Under the pieces are notes generated by a model. That model saw only the letters and a program-made list of their open reading frames with translations, was not told where the DNA came from and searched no databases. Shown piece by piece: positions 28,328-37,339 of a DNA stretch of 64,000 bases (position 1 is its first letter; each line of letters begins with the position of its first letter). This stretch comes from JAQVEM01 sp964610315 (GTDB lineage Bacteria; Actinomycetota; Humimicrobiia; Humimicrobiales; Humimicrobiaceae), in NCBI GenBank assembly GCA_964610315.1, contig CAZSVM010000010.1, positions 1 through 64,000 of the forward strand, in the 5' to 3' direction. A program made the translations under genes and the position numbers.

Positions 28328-28416
28328 GTCGGAATGGCGGAACTGGTAGACGCGCAAGGTTGAGGGCCTTGTGAACAATATTGTTCATGGGGGTTCAAGT
28401 CCCCCTTCCGACACCA
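28328..28416 (+). tRNA. tRNA-Leu (anticodon GAG)
   Basis: An 89-nt tRNA with a 7-bp acceptor stem (28328-28334 with 28406-28412), anticodon loop TTGAGGG reading CTC/CTT codons, a long variable arm as expected for class II tRNAs, a standard T loop (GTTCAAGTC) and an encoded CCA (28414-28416). Confidence 0.97.
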
Positions 28417-28468
28417 ATAAACTTACCATATGTGATTGAAATGATAACCCTTAATTAATGAGAACATG

Positions 28469-28882
28469 CTATCTAATTTCTTCTGATTTTTTATATGCAA
28501 TTTCTGCTTCTCTGTATTTACCCTGTTTCTGCAGTAATATATGTAGAATTTTCCAGGCATCTTTATTATTTTCGTCCAGTTTTATTAATTCTTTAATAAT
28601 TTCTTCGGATTGAAGATATTTGTTTTGTTTGAAAAGAGTGGCACCCAGACAGAGTAGAGCATCGGTATATTTCTCATCTAATTCCAGGGCTTCCCTGCAT
28701 GCCAGTTCTGCTTCATCATATTTTCCCTGTCTGTAATAATTAATGCCATAATAATACCACGCTTCTTTAAACTTTCTATCTAGCCTCAGGGCATCGTGAC
28801 AGGCTCTTTCCACCTCATCATATTTGCCTTGTTTGATAAGTATTTCAATAAAATATATCCATGCGTCCTTTTCATTTTCCAT
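28469..28882 (-). CDS. Tetratricopeptide-repeat protein
   Basis: A 137-aa protein made almost wholly of four TPR units of about 34 residues, each with the pattern W/A..YG..Y...GKYDEAE..C..AL.LD. It has no signal peptide or other domain. It is probably a protein-interaction scaffold. The ATG at 28882 has no SD. It converges on the tRNA-Leu gene. Confidence 0.8.
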   Translation of the reverse strand: MENEKDAWIYFIEILIKQGKYDEVERACHDALRLDRKFKEAWYYYGINYYRQGKYDEAELACREALELDEKYTDALLCLGATLFKQNKYLQSEEIIKELIKLDENNKDAWKILHILLQKQGKYREAEIAYKKSEEIR

Positions 28883-28974
28883 ATTTTAAACCAATCCATA
28901 AAACGAAATAAATAAATAAGTTAAAAATCAGATTTTAAATCATATACATAACTATTTTTAACCGGTAATAGATG

Positions 28975-29205
28975 TCAATGGCACCTATAACCGGGCTTTT
29001 TATATAAAAGATGCTCTTTTCCAATTATATCAGTTTTGTAAACTTCTTCAGCCCATTTTTCCTCAGGTACTTCTTCAATAGATACCGAAATAGATTCTTC
29101 AGTAGTATCGATGGTATCTTTTAAAGCTTCTACAATTCTGCCAGTCATCTGTTTTTTTTGTTTTTCTGTTCGGCCTGGCCATAATTTAACTATTACATGA
29201 GGCAT
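28975..29205 (-). CDS. 4-oxalocrotonate tautomerase family protein (PptA-like)
   Basis: A 76-aa tautomerase. ATG 29205 is chosen because it makes Pro the residue after Met (MPHVIVKLWPGRT), the catalytic N-terminal proline of the family, and because GGAGGG (29218-29213 on the minus strand) sits seven bases before it; an upstream ATG at 29220 would bury the proline. The C-terminal LYKKPGY resembles E. coli PptA. The natural substrate is unknown. Confidence 0.85.
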   Translation of the reverse strand: MPHVIVKLWPGRTEKQKKQMTGRIVEALKDTIDTTEESISVSIEEVPEEKWAEEVYKTDIIGKEHLLYKKPGYRCH

Positions 29206-29430
29206 TTTACTGCCCTCCATTATTTTTTTAATAATTATAAATGATAAAAGGATATATTAAAAAGGGGAAAAGTTTTTTATAATTAAAAGTATATCCGGAA
29301 AAAATATTTAATCAAAATTCTTATGAATAGCGAGTTATTCCCATAAATAATTTATTATTATCATTGATGGTTATATAATTATAATATCAGTATGTTTCTG
29401 AGATAATTATTGAAGAGAAAAGGAAGAAAA

Positions 29431-30435
29431 ATGAAAGAAGCATATCTATATAAAAAAATTAGCAAAAATAAAGTAAGATGTAATCTTTGTAATCATAGAT
29501 GCATTATTAAAAACCAGGATGTAGGTAAATGCTGTGTAAGAAAGAATATTAATGGGGTACTTTATTCTATGGTATATAGGAAATTAATTGCTGAAAATTC
29601 CGATCCCATTGAGAAGAAACCATTGTTTCATTTCCTGCCCGGTACCAACTCCTTATCAATAGCTACTATGGGATGTAATTTCAAATGTTTTTTTTGTCAG
29701 AATTTTGACATCTCACAAGCTCCATCTGATTTTGATAGAATCGAGGGAAAGGATGTTCCGCCCGAGGTGTTGGTTGAACATGCTCTGGCATACGGAGATA
29801 AAAGTATTTCATATACCTATACCGAACCAACCATTTTCTTCGAATATGCTTATGATACTGCAAAGCTTGCCCATGAAAGGGGACTTAAGAATGTTTTTGT
29901 AACCAATGGTTTTATGACCAGAGAATGTTTGGAAATGATAGAGCCCTACCTGGATGCTGCCAATGTAGATTTAAAGAGTTTTTCTAAAGACACTTATAAA
30001 AAGAAGATTGGGGGAAGGCTGAAGCCGGTTCTGGATAATATTATCTTAATGAAGAAGATGGGTATCTGGATTGAAGTTACTACTTTAATAATACCGGGAA
30101 TTAATGATTCTAAGGATGAATTGCAAAAAATAGCGGAATTTCTGATGGGAATTGATGAAAGTATACCCTGGCACATAAGTGCTTATTACCCGCAATACAA
30201 ATCAAATATCCCGCCAACTGGTGTGGAGAAAATAAAAATTGCTATGGATATAGGGAAGGAAGCAGGATTAAAATACGTATATGGTGGAAATATTTCCGGC
30301 AGCTGGTATGAGAACACTTTCTGTCCGGAGTGCAATTACAGGTTAGTTGAAAGAACTGGGTTTTCCGTTTTTAATAATAAGTTGAAAAAAGATCTATGTC
30401 CAAATTGTGGCAAAAAAATAGAAGGAATATTTTAA
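29431..30435 (+). CDS. amrS: AmmeMemoRadiSam system radical SAM enzyme (AmrS-type)
   Basis: A radical SAM protein of about 334 aa. An N-terminal zinc-like pair (RCNLCNHRC) is followed by the SAM cluster motif CNFKCFFC, the GEP-like TYTEPTIFFEYA, NGFMT, a DLKSF segment, HISAYYP, and a C-terminal rubredoxin-like CPEC...CPNCG. This is the PflA-like AmrS family. Its usual partners AmrA and AmrB (Memo and AMMECR1 types) are not in this window. ATG 29431 has AAAGGAAG six bases upstream and is preferred over TTG 29410. Confidence 0.85.
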   Translation: MKEAYLYKKISKNKVRCNLCNHRCIIKNQDVGKCCVRKNINGVLYSMVYRKLIAENSDPIEKKPLFHFLPGTNSLSIATMGCNFKCFFCQNFDISQAPSDFDRIEGKDVPPEVLVEHALAYGDKSISYTYTEPTIFFEYAYDTAKLAHERGLKNVFVTNGFMTRECLEMIEPYLDAANVDLKSFSKDTYKKKIGGRLKPVLDNIILMKKMGIWIEVTTLIIPGINDSKDELQKIAEFLMGIDESIPWHISAYYPQYKSNIPPTGVEKIKIAMDIGKEAGLKYVYGGNISGSWYENTFCPECNYRLVERTGFSVFNNKLKKDLCPNCGKKIEGIF

Positions 30436-30545
30436 AAAGTTTCATCGGTTTGTTTAATGTTTTAAAATTAGCGCTTTAAATATTAAAAGGTAATTACGGT
30501 CGTTATTCAAGATAAGTAATATAAAAAGTAATAGAGAAGCTTTGC

Positions 30546-30574
30546 TTAACTTTTAAATAAAATTATCCTATAAT
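30546..30574 (+). promoter_or_regulatory. Promoter of tRNA-Cys
   Basis: TTAACT (30546-30551), a 17-bp spacer and a consensus TATAAT (30569-30574), 19 nt before the tRNA. Confidence 0.6.
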
Positions 30575-30593
30575 ATTTTTCTGTTGCCTGCGT

Positions 30594-30667
<74 letters not shown>

Positions 30668-30840
30668 TATCAATAAGAATTAATTTTTTATCTTCTTAAT
30701 TCAAAAAGACCAATTAATTAAGGGTAGATAATACGAAAATTGAAATTTTCTCCGAAATATGCTACAAAAATTCTTTGATATTGAATTTATGAAAATATAT
30801 AATTACGTAAATATAATAAAAAGTCATTAAGGATTTAATT

Positions 30841-31614
30841 ATGAGTGAAGATTCGGTTGCCGTAGAAACTTTTGACCTTACTAAAAATTTTGGAAGTCTG
30901 ATTGCTGTAAATAAACTAAACCTGAAAGTTAGAAGAGGAGAAATTTTTGGCTTCCTGGGCCCTAATGGAGCAGGTAAAACTACAACCATTAAACTAATGA
31001 CCGGGCTTTTGAAACCAACTTCAGGAACGGTAAAAATTATGGGTAATGATATCCAGGAAGATCCGATAGAAGCTAAAAAGGTTATAGGACTTATACCGGA
31101 AGAACCTCAGATTTATGAGAAATTAACTGGCAGGGAATTCTTAAGATTTATAGGAAATTTATTCGGTATGGATAGAAATGGAATTGATAAAAAAATAAAA
31201 GAGCTCTTAAAAGTTTTTGATCTCTCCGAGAGAGGAGATCAGTTAATTCAAGGTTATTCACATGGAATGAAACAAAAAATTGCCATAGCAGGAGCATTAA
31301 TTCATTCCCCAAAGGTACTTTTCTTTGACGAACCTACGGTGGGTCTCGATCCCAAGAGTGCCAAAATTATAAAAGATATTTTAAGATTCAGGGCAGAGGC
31401 AGGAGACTGTATCTTTATGTCCACTCACATTCTGGAAATAGCGGAAAGAATATGCGATAGAGTAGGCATTATACAGGATGGAAAGTTAATAGCAGTAGGA
31501 GATATGGAAGAACTCAGGAAATTATCTATGGAAAGAAAAGGAAATCTGGAAGAGATATTTCTACAGTTGACCGGGGGAGATGAAGATATAGATATTATAA
31601 AATCATTGACCTGA
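30841..31614 (+). CDS. ABC exporter ATP-binding protein
   Basis: A 257-aa ABC-2-type ATPase with Walker A GPNGAGKTT, Q-loop GLIPEEPQ, signature YSHGMKQKIAIA (degenerate LSGGQ form common in this class), Walker B VLFFDEPTVGLD and H-loop STHILE. It starts with ATG 30841 behind AAGGAT. The permease follows after 6 bp, so the two form a two-gene exporter. The substrate cannot be told from sequence. Confidence 0.9.
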   Translation: MSEDSVAVETFDLTKNFGSLIAVNKLNLKVRRGEIFGFLGPNGAGKTTTIKLMTGLLKPTSGTVKIMGNDIQEDPIEAKKVIGLIPEEPQIYEKLTGREFLRFIGNLFGMDRNGIDKKIKELLKVFDLSERGDQLIQGYSHGMKQKIAIAGALIHSPKVLFFDEPTVGLDPKSAKIIKDILRFRAEAGDCIFMSTHILEIAERICDRVGIIQDGKLIAVGDMEELRKLSMERKGNLEEIFLQLTGGDEDIDIIKSLT

Positions 31615-31620
31615 TAGTTT

Positions 31621-33333
31621 ATGCTTGGTTTATTGCTTAAAAACAGATTGACCGTTATTTTTCTGGGGTTTACCAGAGATGAACCGAAAAAAAGAGCCGG
31701 AAGGATCATCGGGACTGTAATTGGGGTAATAATTTTTTCTCTTATTCTATATTTCTCCACCAGACTTATTTCATTTATTTTTAGAGATTTAAATATAGAA
31801 CTGGCTGATACCATATTTGATATAGCTCTGGATTATGCTTTTGCCATAGTATTTATTTTTATATTATTTACCGGTATTGCCGCCAGTCTTTATATACTAT
31901 ACTTGTCAAAGGATCTGGAATTATTGTTAAGCTTGCCTATCAGTTTTCGAACAGTTTTCACTTATAAATATATCGAAGCATTGATATCAAATTCTTATTT
32001 GTTCTTTATAATAATTTTGCCGTTTCTAATAGCCTATGGAATAACCTCAAAAGTTCCTCTTGCTTATTATCCGGTAATGCTGGTAATTTTTATTTCAGTG
32101 GTATCCATACCAACCAGCCTGGGGGTTTTAATAGGGATGGTTGCGGCCAGATATGTTAATCCGGCAAGAGCAAAGGAGATACTGGCGGTAGTAGGAGGTT
32201 TATTTGGGCTGCTTATATGGTTGTCTTCACAAATTATACCCAGATATGTACAGAATATAACTCCGGAATTGAAATCGATGGAAATTGAAAACATACGGCA
32301 GTTTATTTTAGATGTTTTTGACAAGCCGTTTTTAAAAATTTTACCTTCTACCTGGGGATCGAATACTTTATTTTTTCTCCATAACGGTAATTACCGCCAG
32401 TTTGTTTTAAGCTTTGTTTTTATCACCGCTGTTTCCGTATCTTTGATATTCCTCTGTATAATAATATCCCAGCGAATATACTATACTGGCTGGTCAAGTA
32501 CTTCTCAGGTAATAAGTAGAAAAAGATCAAGAAAAATAAAAGCAGAAGAAACAAAGGTAATCAGCGGCAAAAAATACGGATTTTCATTATTTTCGGGAAT
32601 TAATTATTTAATAATTAAAGATTTTAAATTACTTACCAGAGATGTAAGAAGACTTGTACAATTACTGATGCCAATGGTAATGTTTCTTTTCATATTTTTT
32701 TGGTCTTTTTCAAACCAGATCAATAAAGGAGGAGATATTAATTTTTTTATAAACATAGAAACTCTTTTATTTTTATTTTTTCCTCTACTAATTTCGGGAA
32801 TGATCAACATAAATGTATCCGGTAACAATATAGGAGGAGAAGGATTAAAGTTCTGGATAATAAAGACTTCCCCCTTACATGCCAAAAGAATTTTGAGAAC
32901 GAAAATTATTTTCAGCTCCTGCATAACCGCACTGATAGGAAGTATTTTTATGTTAATATTGTATTTTCTATATAAACCCGGAGTATTGATGCTTGCGGCA
33001 GGACTGTTTCTTTTGATTTTATTCAGCTGGGGCGATTCTGTAATTTGCACTTCGGTAGGGACTTTTTTCCCGGTTTTCAATCCTCCTCAACAAAATAGAA
33101 ATAATGTTACATTCCTGGGAGGTTTATTGATTTTGGTATTATTTATTACATACTTCATTTTTTTCGGAGGGATTATTATAGGTATGTTATTTCTGGCAAA
33201 GTATCTAAGCTGGCCCGGACTGGTAGTTTTTCCCATAATACTGGTTATAGAAATTATAATTAATATAATTCTCTATAACTTGCTAATAAATATGGCTGCA
33301 TACCGTCTAAATGCCCTGGAATGGAAATATTAA
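31621..33333 (+). CDS. ABC exporter permease, ABC-2 type
   Basis: A 570-aa polytopic membrane protein with about 12 predicted helices in two groups separated by a basic cytoplasmic loop (about 300-330; RKRSRKIKAEE). It resembles the large duplicated ABC-2 permeases often annotated 'putative ABC transporter permease subunit'. It is translated directly after its ATPase (6-bp gap). Confidence 0.82.
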   Translation: MLGLLLKNRLTVIFLGFTRDEPKKRAGRIIGTVIGVIIFSLILYFSTRLISFIFRDLNIELADTIFDIALDYAFAIVFIFILFTGIAASLYILYLSKDLELLLSLPISFRTVFTYKYIEALISNSYLFFIIILPFLIAYGITSKVPLAYYPVMLVIFISVVSIPTSLGVLIGMVAARYVNPARAKEILAVVGGLFGLLIWLSSQIIPRYVQNITPELKSMEIENIRQFILDVFDKPFLKILPSTWGSNTLFFLHNGNYRQFVLSFVFITAVSVSLIFLCIIISQRIYYTGWSSTSQVISRKRSRKIKAEETKVISGKKYGFSLFSGINYLIIKDFKLLTRDVRRLVQLLMPMVMFLFIFFWSFSNQINKGGDINFFINIETLLFLFFPLLISGMININVSGNNIGGEGLKFWIIKTSPLHAKRILRTKIIFSSCITALIGSIFMLILYFLYKPGVLMLAAGLFLLILFSWGDSVICTSVGTFFPVFNPPQQNRNNVTFLGGLLILVLFITYFIFFGGIIIGMLFLAKYLSWPGLVVFPIILVIEIIINIILYNLLINMAAYRLNALEWKY

Positions 33334-33504
33334 GAAGGCATCAGATATTATTTTATTTTAACCACGAATTCAAGCATATTATCTTACAGATAATTCCAAA
33401 TCCTGATACCGGTCCCTGATTTTTATTAAATATCATTAAATAATATTATTATTTGTATATAAGTATGAATATTATAATTATAATAGTATAAAATATTAAT
33501 TTTT

Positions 33505-33513
33505 TGGTATAAT
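33505..33513 (+). promoter_or_regulatory. Extended -10 promoter
   Basis: TGGTATAAT, an exact extended -10, lies 60 bp before the gene at 33573. No good -35 is seen, which is expected for extended -10 promoters. Confidence 0.5.
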
Positions 33514-33572
33514 ATAACAATGTGATTATAAAAGTTTTTATTATAATATTAATAAAATTGAGGTAAGGTAAA

Positions 33573-34232
33573 ATGGATAATAATTTTGATAAAATTTATA
33601 AAAACCGTGCTTTTAAGTTTTTTAAAGAATTCGGTTACAAAGTTATAAAATTAAAATACTTCATAATGGTAGTGGGAGCAATGCTGCTGGAGATTGTTAC
33701 TTTAATCATTTATATATTTAACAATGAGAAGATTATTGATTTCGATCTTATGACCGCCAGCGTGCTGTATGGGGTAACCAGTGCCATTATTGTAATATTG
33801 GCTGTAAGTTCTTTAATACTTATAAAGACCGATAAATACCGGGATAAAAAGAGAGTAGGCCTATTTAATGGTTTTAGAAGAGAGTATTTTAAACTCAACA
33901 GCGAATATTCAGGAGAGATAAGTAATATGGTCAAAAGTTTTGATAATGAACGGGGAAATATCGAAGTAAAAATTAATTACGCCATAGAAATTGCAGAAAA
34001 ATACGATGATTATATTGAGGAATTCTCAAAAATAGAGGTACCGGTATTTTTAAAAGAAGCATTTAACTATAAGCTGGATAACCTGAATAAAGAGAAATTG
34101 TTTTTTACCAAATTTTCTTTACTGGCAAGTCCTGAAGAATTGGAAAGAATTAACAAAGAGTCTGATTTAGCAAACGAAAATTTCTTAAGGGAACTTGATA
34201 ATATGGAAAGGAATTTGAAAATTATAGTTTAG
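33573..34232 (+). CDS. Membrane protein of unknown function with C-terminal coiled region
   Basis: I do not recognise a family. The 219-aa protein has a basic N-terminus, two membrane helices (about 29-49 and 61-85), and a charged helical cytoplasmic region (about 95-215) likely to form coiled coils. ATG 33573 follows GAGGTAAGG. It is 20 bp ahead of a PAS-GGDEF-HD-GYP gene and shares its promoter, so it may be a membrane partner for that cytoplasmic signalling protein; this is inference from position only. Confidence 0.6.
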   Translation: MDNNFDKIYKNRAFKFFKEFGYKVIKLKYFIMVVGAMLLEIVTLIIYIFNNEKIIDFDLMTASVLYGVTSAIIVILAVSSLILIKTDKYRDKKRVGLFNGFRREYFKLNSEYSGEISNMVKSFDNERGNIEVKINYAIEIAEKYDDYIEEFSKIEVPVFLKEAFNYKLDNLNKEKLFFTKFSLLASPEELERINKESDLANENFLRELDNMERNLKIIV

Positions 34233-34252
34233 AAATTGTAAGTTAATTAAAG

Positions 34253-35767
34253 ATGGAAAAAAGCAATAAAATTAAAGAACAATTGCTCTCTGAGTTAGAA
34301 AAATTACACCGCATAATAGACGAATATGAGAGTCCACAGTTTGATTTTAACGAAATAGAAGAAGCACTGGAAGAAAGCAAAGAAAAATATGAAACTTTAA
34401 TTAATTCCGCCCCTTTTGGCATACTTACTATTGACGGAAGAGGGATTATTACCTCTTGTAACCATAAAGTACTGGATTTTCTTGGCCAAACCGAGGATGA
34501 AATAGTGGGCAAGCATTTTACCAGACATAAATTCCTGAATGCAGCGGATATTCCCAGATACCTCAAAATATTTGCTTTTGCCTTAAGCGGTAAAAAAGGT
34601 ATGCCTTTTGAGATTTCCGGTCAGGATAAAAATGGAAATGATTTTTTCGGGGAAGTTTATTACGGGCTTATAAAAAAAGACGGCAGAGTAAAATCAATTC
34701 AGGTGTTAATAACAGACATAACCCGGAGAAAAAAGGCTGAGGAAAAATTAAAATATTTAAGATTTCATGACAGTCTGACCGGTCTTTATAATAGAGCTTA
34801 TTTTGAAGAGGAAATAAAAAGGCTTGATACCGATAGGCAGTTACCCATAAGTTTCATTATTGGTGATGTAAACGGTTTAAAGTTAATAAATGATGCCTAT
34901 GGTAACAAAGAGGGGGATAAAGTTCTTAAAGTTATAGCAATAGCTTTAAGAGAGTGCTGCAGGAAAGAAGATATAATTTCAAGATGGGGAGAGGATGAAT
35001 TTTCTGTACTGCTGCCCGGAACCACGGCAGAGTATGCCCGAAAAATAGTGAAAAGAATTAGAGAAACCTGTCACAAAACCGGCAAAATTAAGGCAAAATT
35101 CGATTTTTCTATAGGAACGTCCACAAAAGAAGATCCTGGTGTGGATATTCAGAATATCATGAAGGAAGCTAAAGATGAAATGTATAAAAATAAGTTATTT
35201 GAATCTAAAAGTATTCCTGATTCTGTCATATCCTCACTTATTGATTCTTTGCTTCAGAACAGCTTTGAAACACGGGAACATGGAAAAAGAGTTGAAAAAA
35301 TGGTTTTAAAACTGGGGAAAGTAAAGGGATTGCCAAAAAGCAAACTGGAGCAATTATCGGTTCTTGCCGATCTTCACGATCTGGGGAAAATAGCTATTCC
35401 GGATGATATTGTAACCAGGAAGAATGAATTAAGTGAAAGGGATTGGAAGATATTAAAAAGTTATCCCGAGATTGGATATAATATTGCATCGTCATCAAAA
35501 AAATTCTCCAATATTGCCGAATATATTTTAACCCACCACGAAAGGTGGGATGGAAAGGGCTATCCGCAGGGGTTAAAAGGAGAAGATATTCCTCTGCTTT
35601 CCCGTATTACGGCCATTGCTGATGCTTATGACGTTATGAGGAGCGGTAGATTTTATAAAAGGACATTGAGCAAGGAAGAAGCTATTAAAGAGCTAAGAAA
35701 ATCCAGTGGTTCACAATTTGACCCTAATTTGGTTGAAGAATTTATAAAAATTCTGAAAGAAGAATAG
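34253..35767 (+). CDS. PAS-GGDEF-HD-GYP signalling protein
   Basis: A 504-aa cytoplasmic protein: an N-terminal helix, a PAS domain (about 42-160; PFGILTIDGRGIITSCN), a GGDEF domain (about 165-315) with the active-site motif read as GEDEF (246-250) instead of GGDEF, and a C-terminal HD-GYP phosphodiesterase (about 325-504) with H375-D376, HHE (428-430) and an intact GYP (436-438). The HD-GYP half should hydrolyse cyclic-di-GMP; the cyclase half may be inactive or regulatory. The ATG lacks a clear SD and probably couples to the preceding gene. Confidence 0.88.
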   Translation: MEKSNKIKEQLLSELEKLHRIIDEYESPQFDFNEIEEALEESKEKYETLINSAPFGILTIDGRGIITSCNHKVLDFLGQTEDEIVGKHFTRHKFLNAADIPRYLKIFAFALSGKKGMPFEISGQDKNGNDFFGEVYYGLIKKDGRVKSIQVLITDITRRKKAEEKLKYLRFHDSLTGLYNRAYFEEEIKRLDTDRQLPISFIIGDVNGLKLINDAYGNKEGDKVLKVIAIALRECCRKEDIISRWGEDEFSVLLPGTTAEYARKIVKRIRETCHKTGKIKAKFDFSIGTSTKEDPGVDIQNIMKEAKDEMYKNKLFESKSIPDSVISSLIDSLLQNSFETREHGKRVEKMVLKLGKVKGLPKSKLEQLSVLADLHDLGKIAIPDDIVTRKNELSERDWKILKSYPEIGYNIASSSKKFSNIAEYILTHHERWDGKGYPQGLKGEDIPLLSRITAIADAYDVMRSGRFYKRTLSKEEAIKELRKSSGSQFDPNLVEEFIKILKEE

Positions 35768-35789
35768 GATTCTTATTTATTTCTCTTTT

Positions 35790-36170
35790 TTATTTTTCGG
35801 CTCTGATCTCTATTTCATCTCCGTTCGAAATTTCTTTAAGCAGGGGTATATCTTTTTTATTGATTATTTTACCGATGACAGTAACTGGACCTGCTGCCTG
35901 GGGTTTTTCCCCAGTACTGGCAGGAGTTTTCCCAAAAAAAATACAAAAAGCATTACCGGGAGGCCAGTAGGCAACGGAACCCACATCAAGAATTTCTATA
36001 CCATTCTCCAGTTCAATCTGTACCGGTATCCTGAAGTATATCTCATTACCCCATCTATTTGCTCTGGAGACGATGGGTATTTTTTTTAATATCTCTCCGG
36101 CTGTATTAGAATTATTTAATTTCACGGGGAACTCCAGGTTTTTAGAAAATATTTTGATAATTCTGGTCAT
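35790..36170 (-). CDS. Cyclophilin-like fold protein (TM1367-like)
   Basis: A 126-aa protein of the small cyclophilin-like family known from Thermotoga TM1367. The conserved core VGSVAYWPPGNAFCIFFG and the PVTVIGKI strand are present. Members lack known enzymatic function. It runs divergently from the glutaredoxin gene, with 268 bp between them containing a palindrome. Confidence 0.75.
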   Translation of the reverse strand: MTRIIKIFSKNLEFPVKLNNSNTAGEILKKIPIVSRANRWGNEIYFRIPVQIELENGIEILDVGSVAYWPPGNAFCIFFGKTPASTGEKPQAAGPVTVIGKIINKKDIPLLKEISNGDEIEIRAEK

Positions 36171-36290
36171 TTAAAACACCTCTAAAAATAAGATAGTATT
36201 TTCTTTACTCAATAATTGTTGATGTATAAAATAATAACAAAAATTATATATTTTAAAACAAGAATCTATAAATACAGGGTTTGATTAGAG

Positions 36291-36311
36291 GTTTAAAGTT
36301 AAACTTTAAAC
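36291..36311. promoter_or_regulatory. 21-bp palindrome in a divergent intergenic region
   Basis: Two 10-bp arms (36291-36300 and 36302-36311) are exact reverse complements around one central base. Located between two divergent genes, it could be an operator; read as RNA, an 8-bp stem followed by TTATTTTT is also terminator-like. Nothing else in 36171-36438 stands out beyond AT-rich DNA. Confidence 0.35.
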
Positions 36312-36438
36312 TTATTTTTAGAAGATACCGAAAGATATAAATTGATTAATATAGAAATATAGATTATTCTTTAATGATATAATTTTTAATGATATATTTT
36401 TTAATGGTACCGATTGTTTTGATTGAAGGGATATAAAT

Positions 36439-36723
36439 ATGAATTTTAAATTGAATCATGTGGAAGGAAAAAATAAGGGTAAGCTGGTCTTATACGCTTT
36501 GAGTACCTGTCAGTGGTGCAGGAAAGTTAAAGATCTTTTGGGTGAATTGAAAGTTGATTATTATTATGTTGATGTAGATATGGCAGGTTATAATGAGATA
36601 GAAGAAATAAAGGAGGAAATTAAAAAATATAACCCGGCTTTTAGTTTTCCAACTCTGGTAATTGATGATAAAAACAGCATTATTGGATTTAATGAAAAAG
36701 AAATTAGAGAAAGATTAAAATAA
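36439..36723 (+). CDS. Glutaredoxin-like protein
   Basis: A 94-aa thioredoxin-fold protein with active site CQWC (C24-C27), cis-Pro segment SFPTLVI and the C-terminal FNEKEIRERL helix. It should reduce disulfides. Its stop codon overlaps the next start (TAATG), so it is translationally coupled to a ferredoxin-thioredoxin reductase catalytic subunit, its likely electron donor. Confidence 0.9.
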   Translation: MNFKLNHVEGKNKGKLVLYALSTCQWCRKVKDLLGELKVDYYYVDVDMAGYNEIEEIKEEIKKYNPAFSFPTLVIDDKNSIIGFNEKEIRERLK

Positions 36724-37250
36724 TGAGTGTAACCCATGAAATAACGAACGAAGAAATTGATAATTTATATACGAAATTAAAAGATGATGCAGAATCCGGC
36801 GGTTATCATTTGAATCCTGATATAAAATTTACTAAATCACTGGTAAAGGGCCTGCTTCGAAACCAGGAAAGATATGGATACCAGTCATGTCCCTGCAGGC
36901 TTGCATCCGGCAAAAAAGAAGAAGATCTGGATATAATATGCCCTTGTGATTATAGAGACCCTGATCTGGATGATTATGGCACCTGTTACTGCGCGCTATA
37001 TGTTGATAAGGAGACATTGGAGGGTAAGAAGAAAGTCAGGCCAATTCCGGAGAGGAGGATTGCAGGCGGAAGGAAGGATAAGGAGAAAAAGGAAAAAATG
37101 CCTCAAAGTAAAACTCTAGATATTAAGTATCCGGTATGGAGATGCAAGGTTTGCGGTTATTTATGTGCCAGGAAAAACCCGCCGGAAATTTGCCCTGTAT
37201 GTAAAGCGGGGAGGGAAAGATTTGAAATATTCATGGAGAGCAGTAAGTAA
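36723..37250 (+). CDS. Ferredoxin-thioredoxin reductase catalytic subunit fused to a rubredoxin domain
   Basis: A 175-aa protein. Residues 1-100 carry the FTR beta-chain cysteine pattern (CPC 56-58, CPC 73-75, CYC 88-90) holding the 4Fe-4S cluster and active-site disulfide. After a Lys/Arg-rich linker, residues 138-170 form a rubredoxin-like knuckle domain (C141, C144, C157, C160; WRCKVCGYLC and CPVCKAG). The fusion probably lets electrons pass from rubredoxin iron to the FTR cluster and then to the adjacent glutaredoxin. Confidence 0.88.
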   Translation: MSVTHEITNEEIDNLYTKLKDDAESGGYHLNPDIKFTKSLVKGLLRNQERYGYQSCPCRLASGKKEEDLDIICPCDYRDPDLDDYGTCYCALYVDKETLEGKKKVRPIPERRIAGGRKDKEKKEKMPQSKTLDIKYPVWRCKVCGYLCARKNPPEICPVCKAGRERFEIFMESSK

Positions 37251-37339
37251 ATGGGATAAGTAATCAAGTAAACCGGTAAATAAACAGAGCATAAAATAAA
37301 ATTAAATCAATATATTAAAATATCTTTAATTAAATCTAA

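Noticed and set aside
36291..36311. Terminator for the plus strand
   Set aside because: The gene to its left runs on the minus strand and starts at 36170, so no plus-strand transcript needs terminating here; listed as a possible operator instead.
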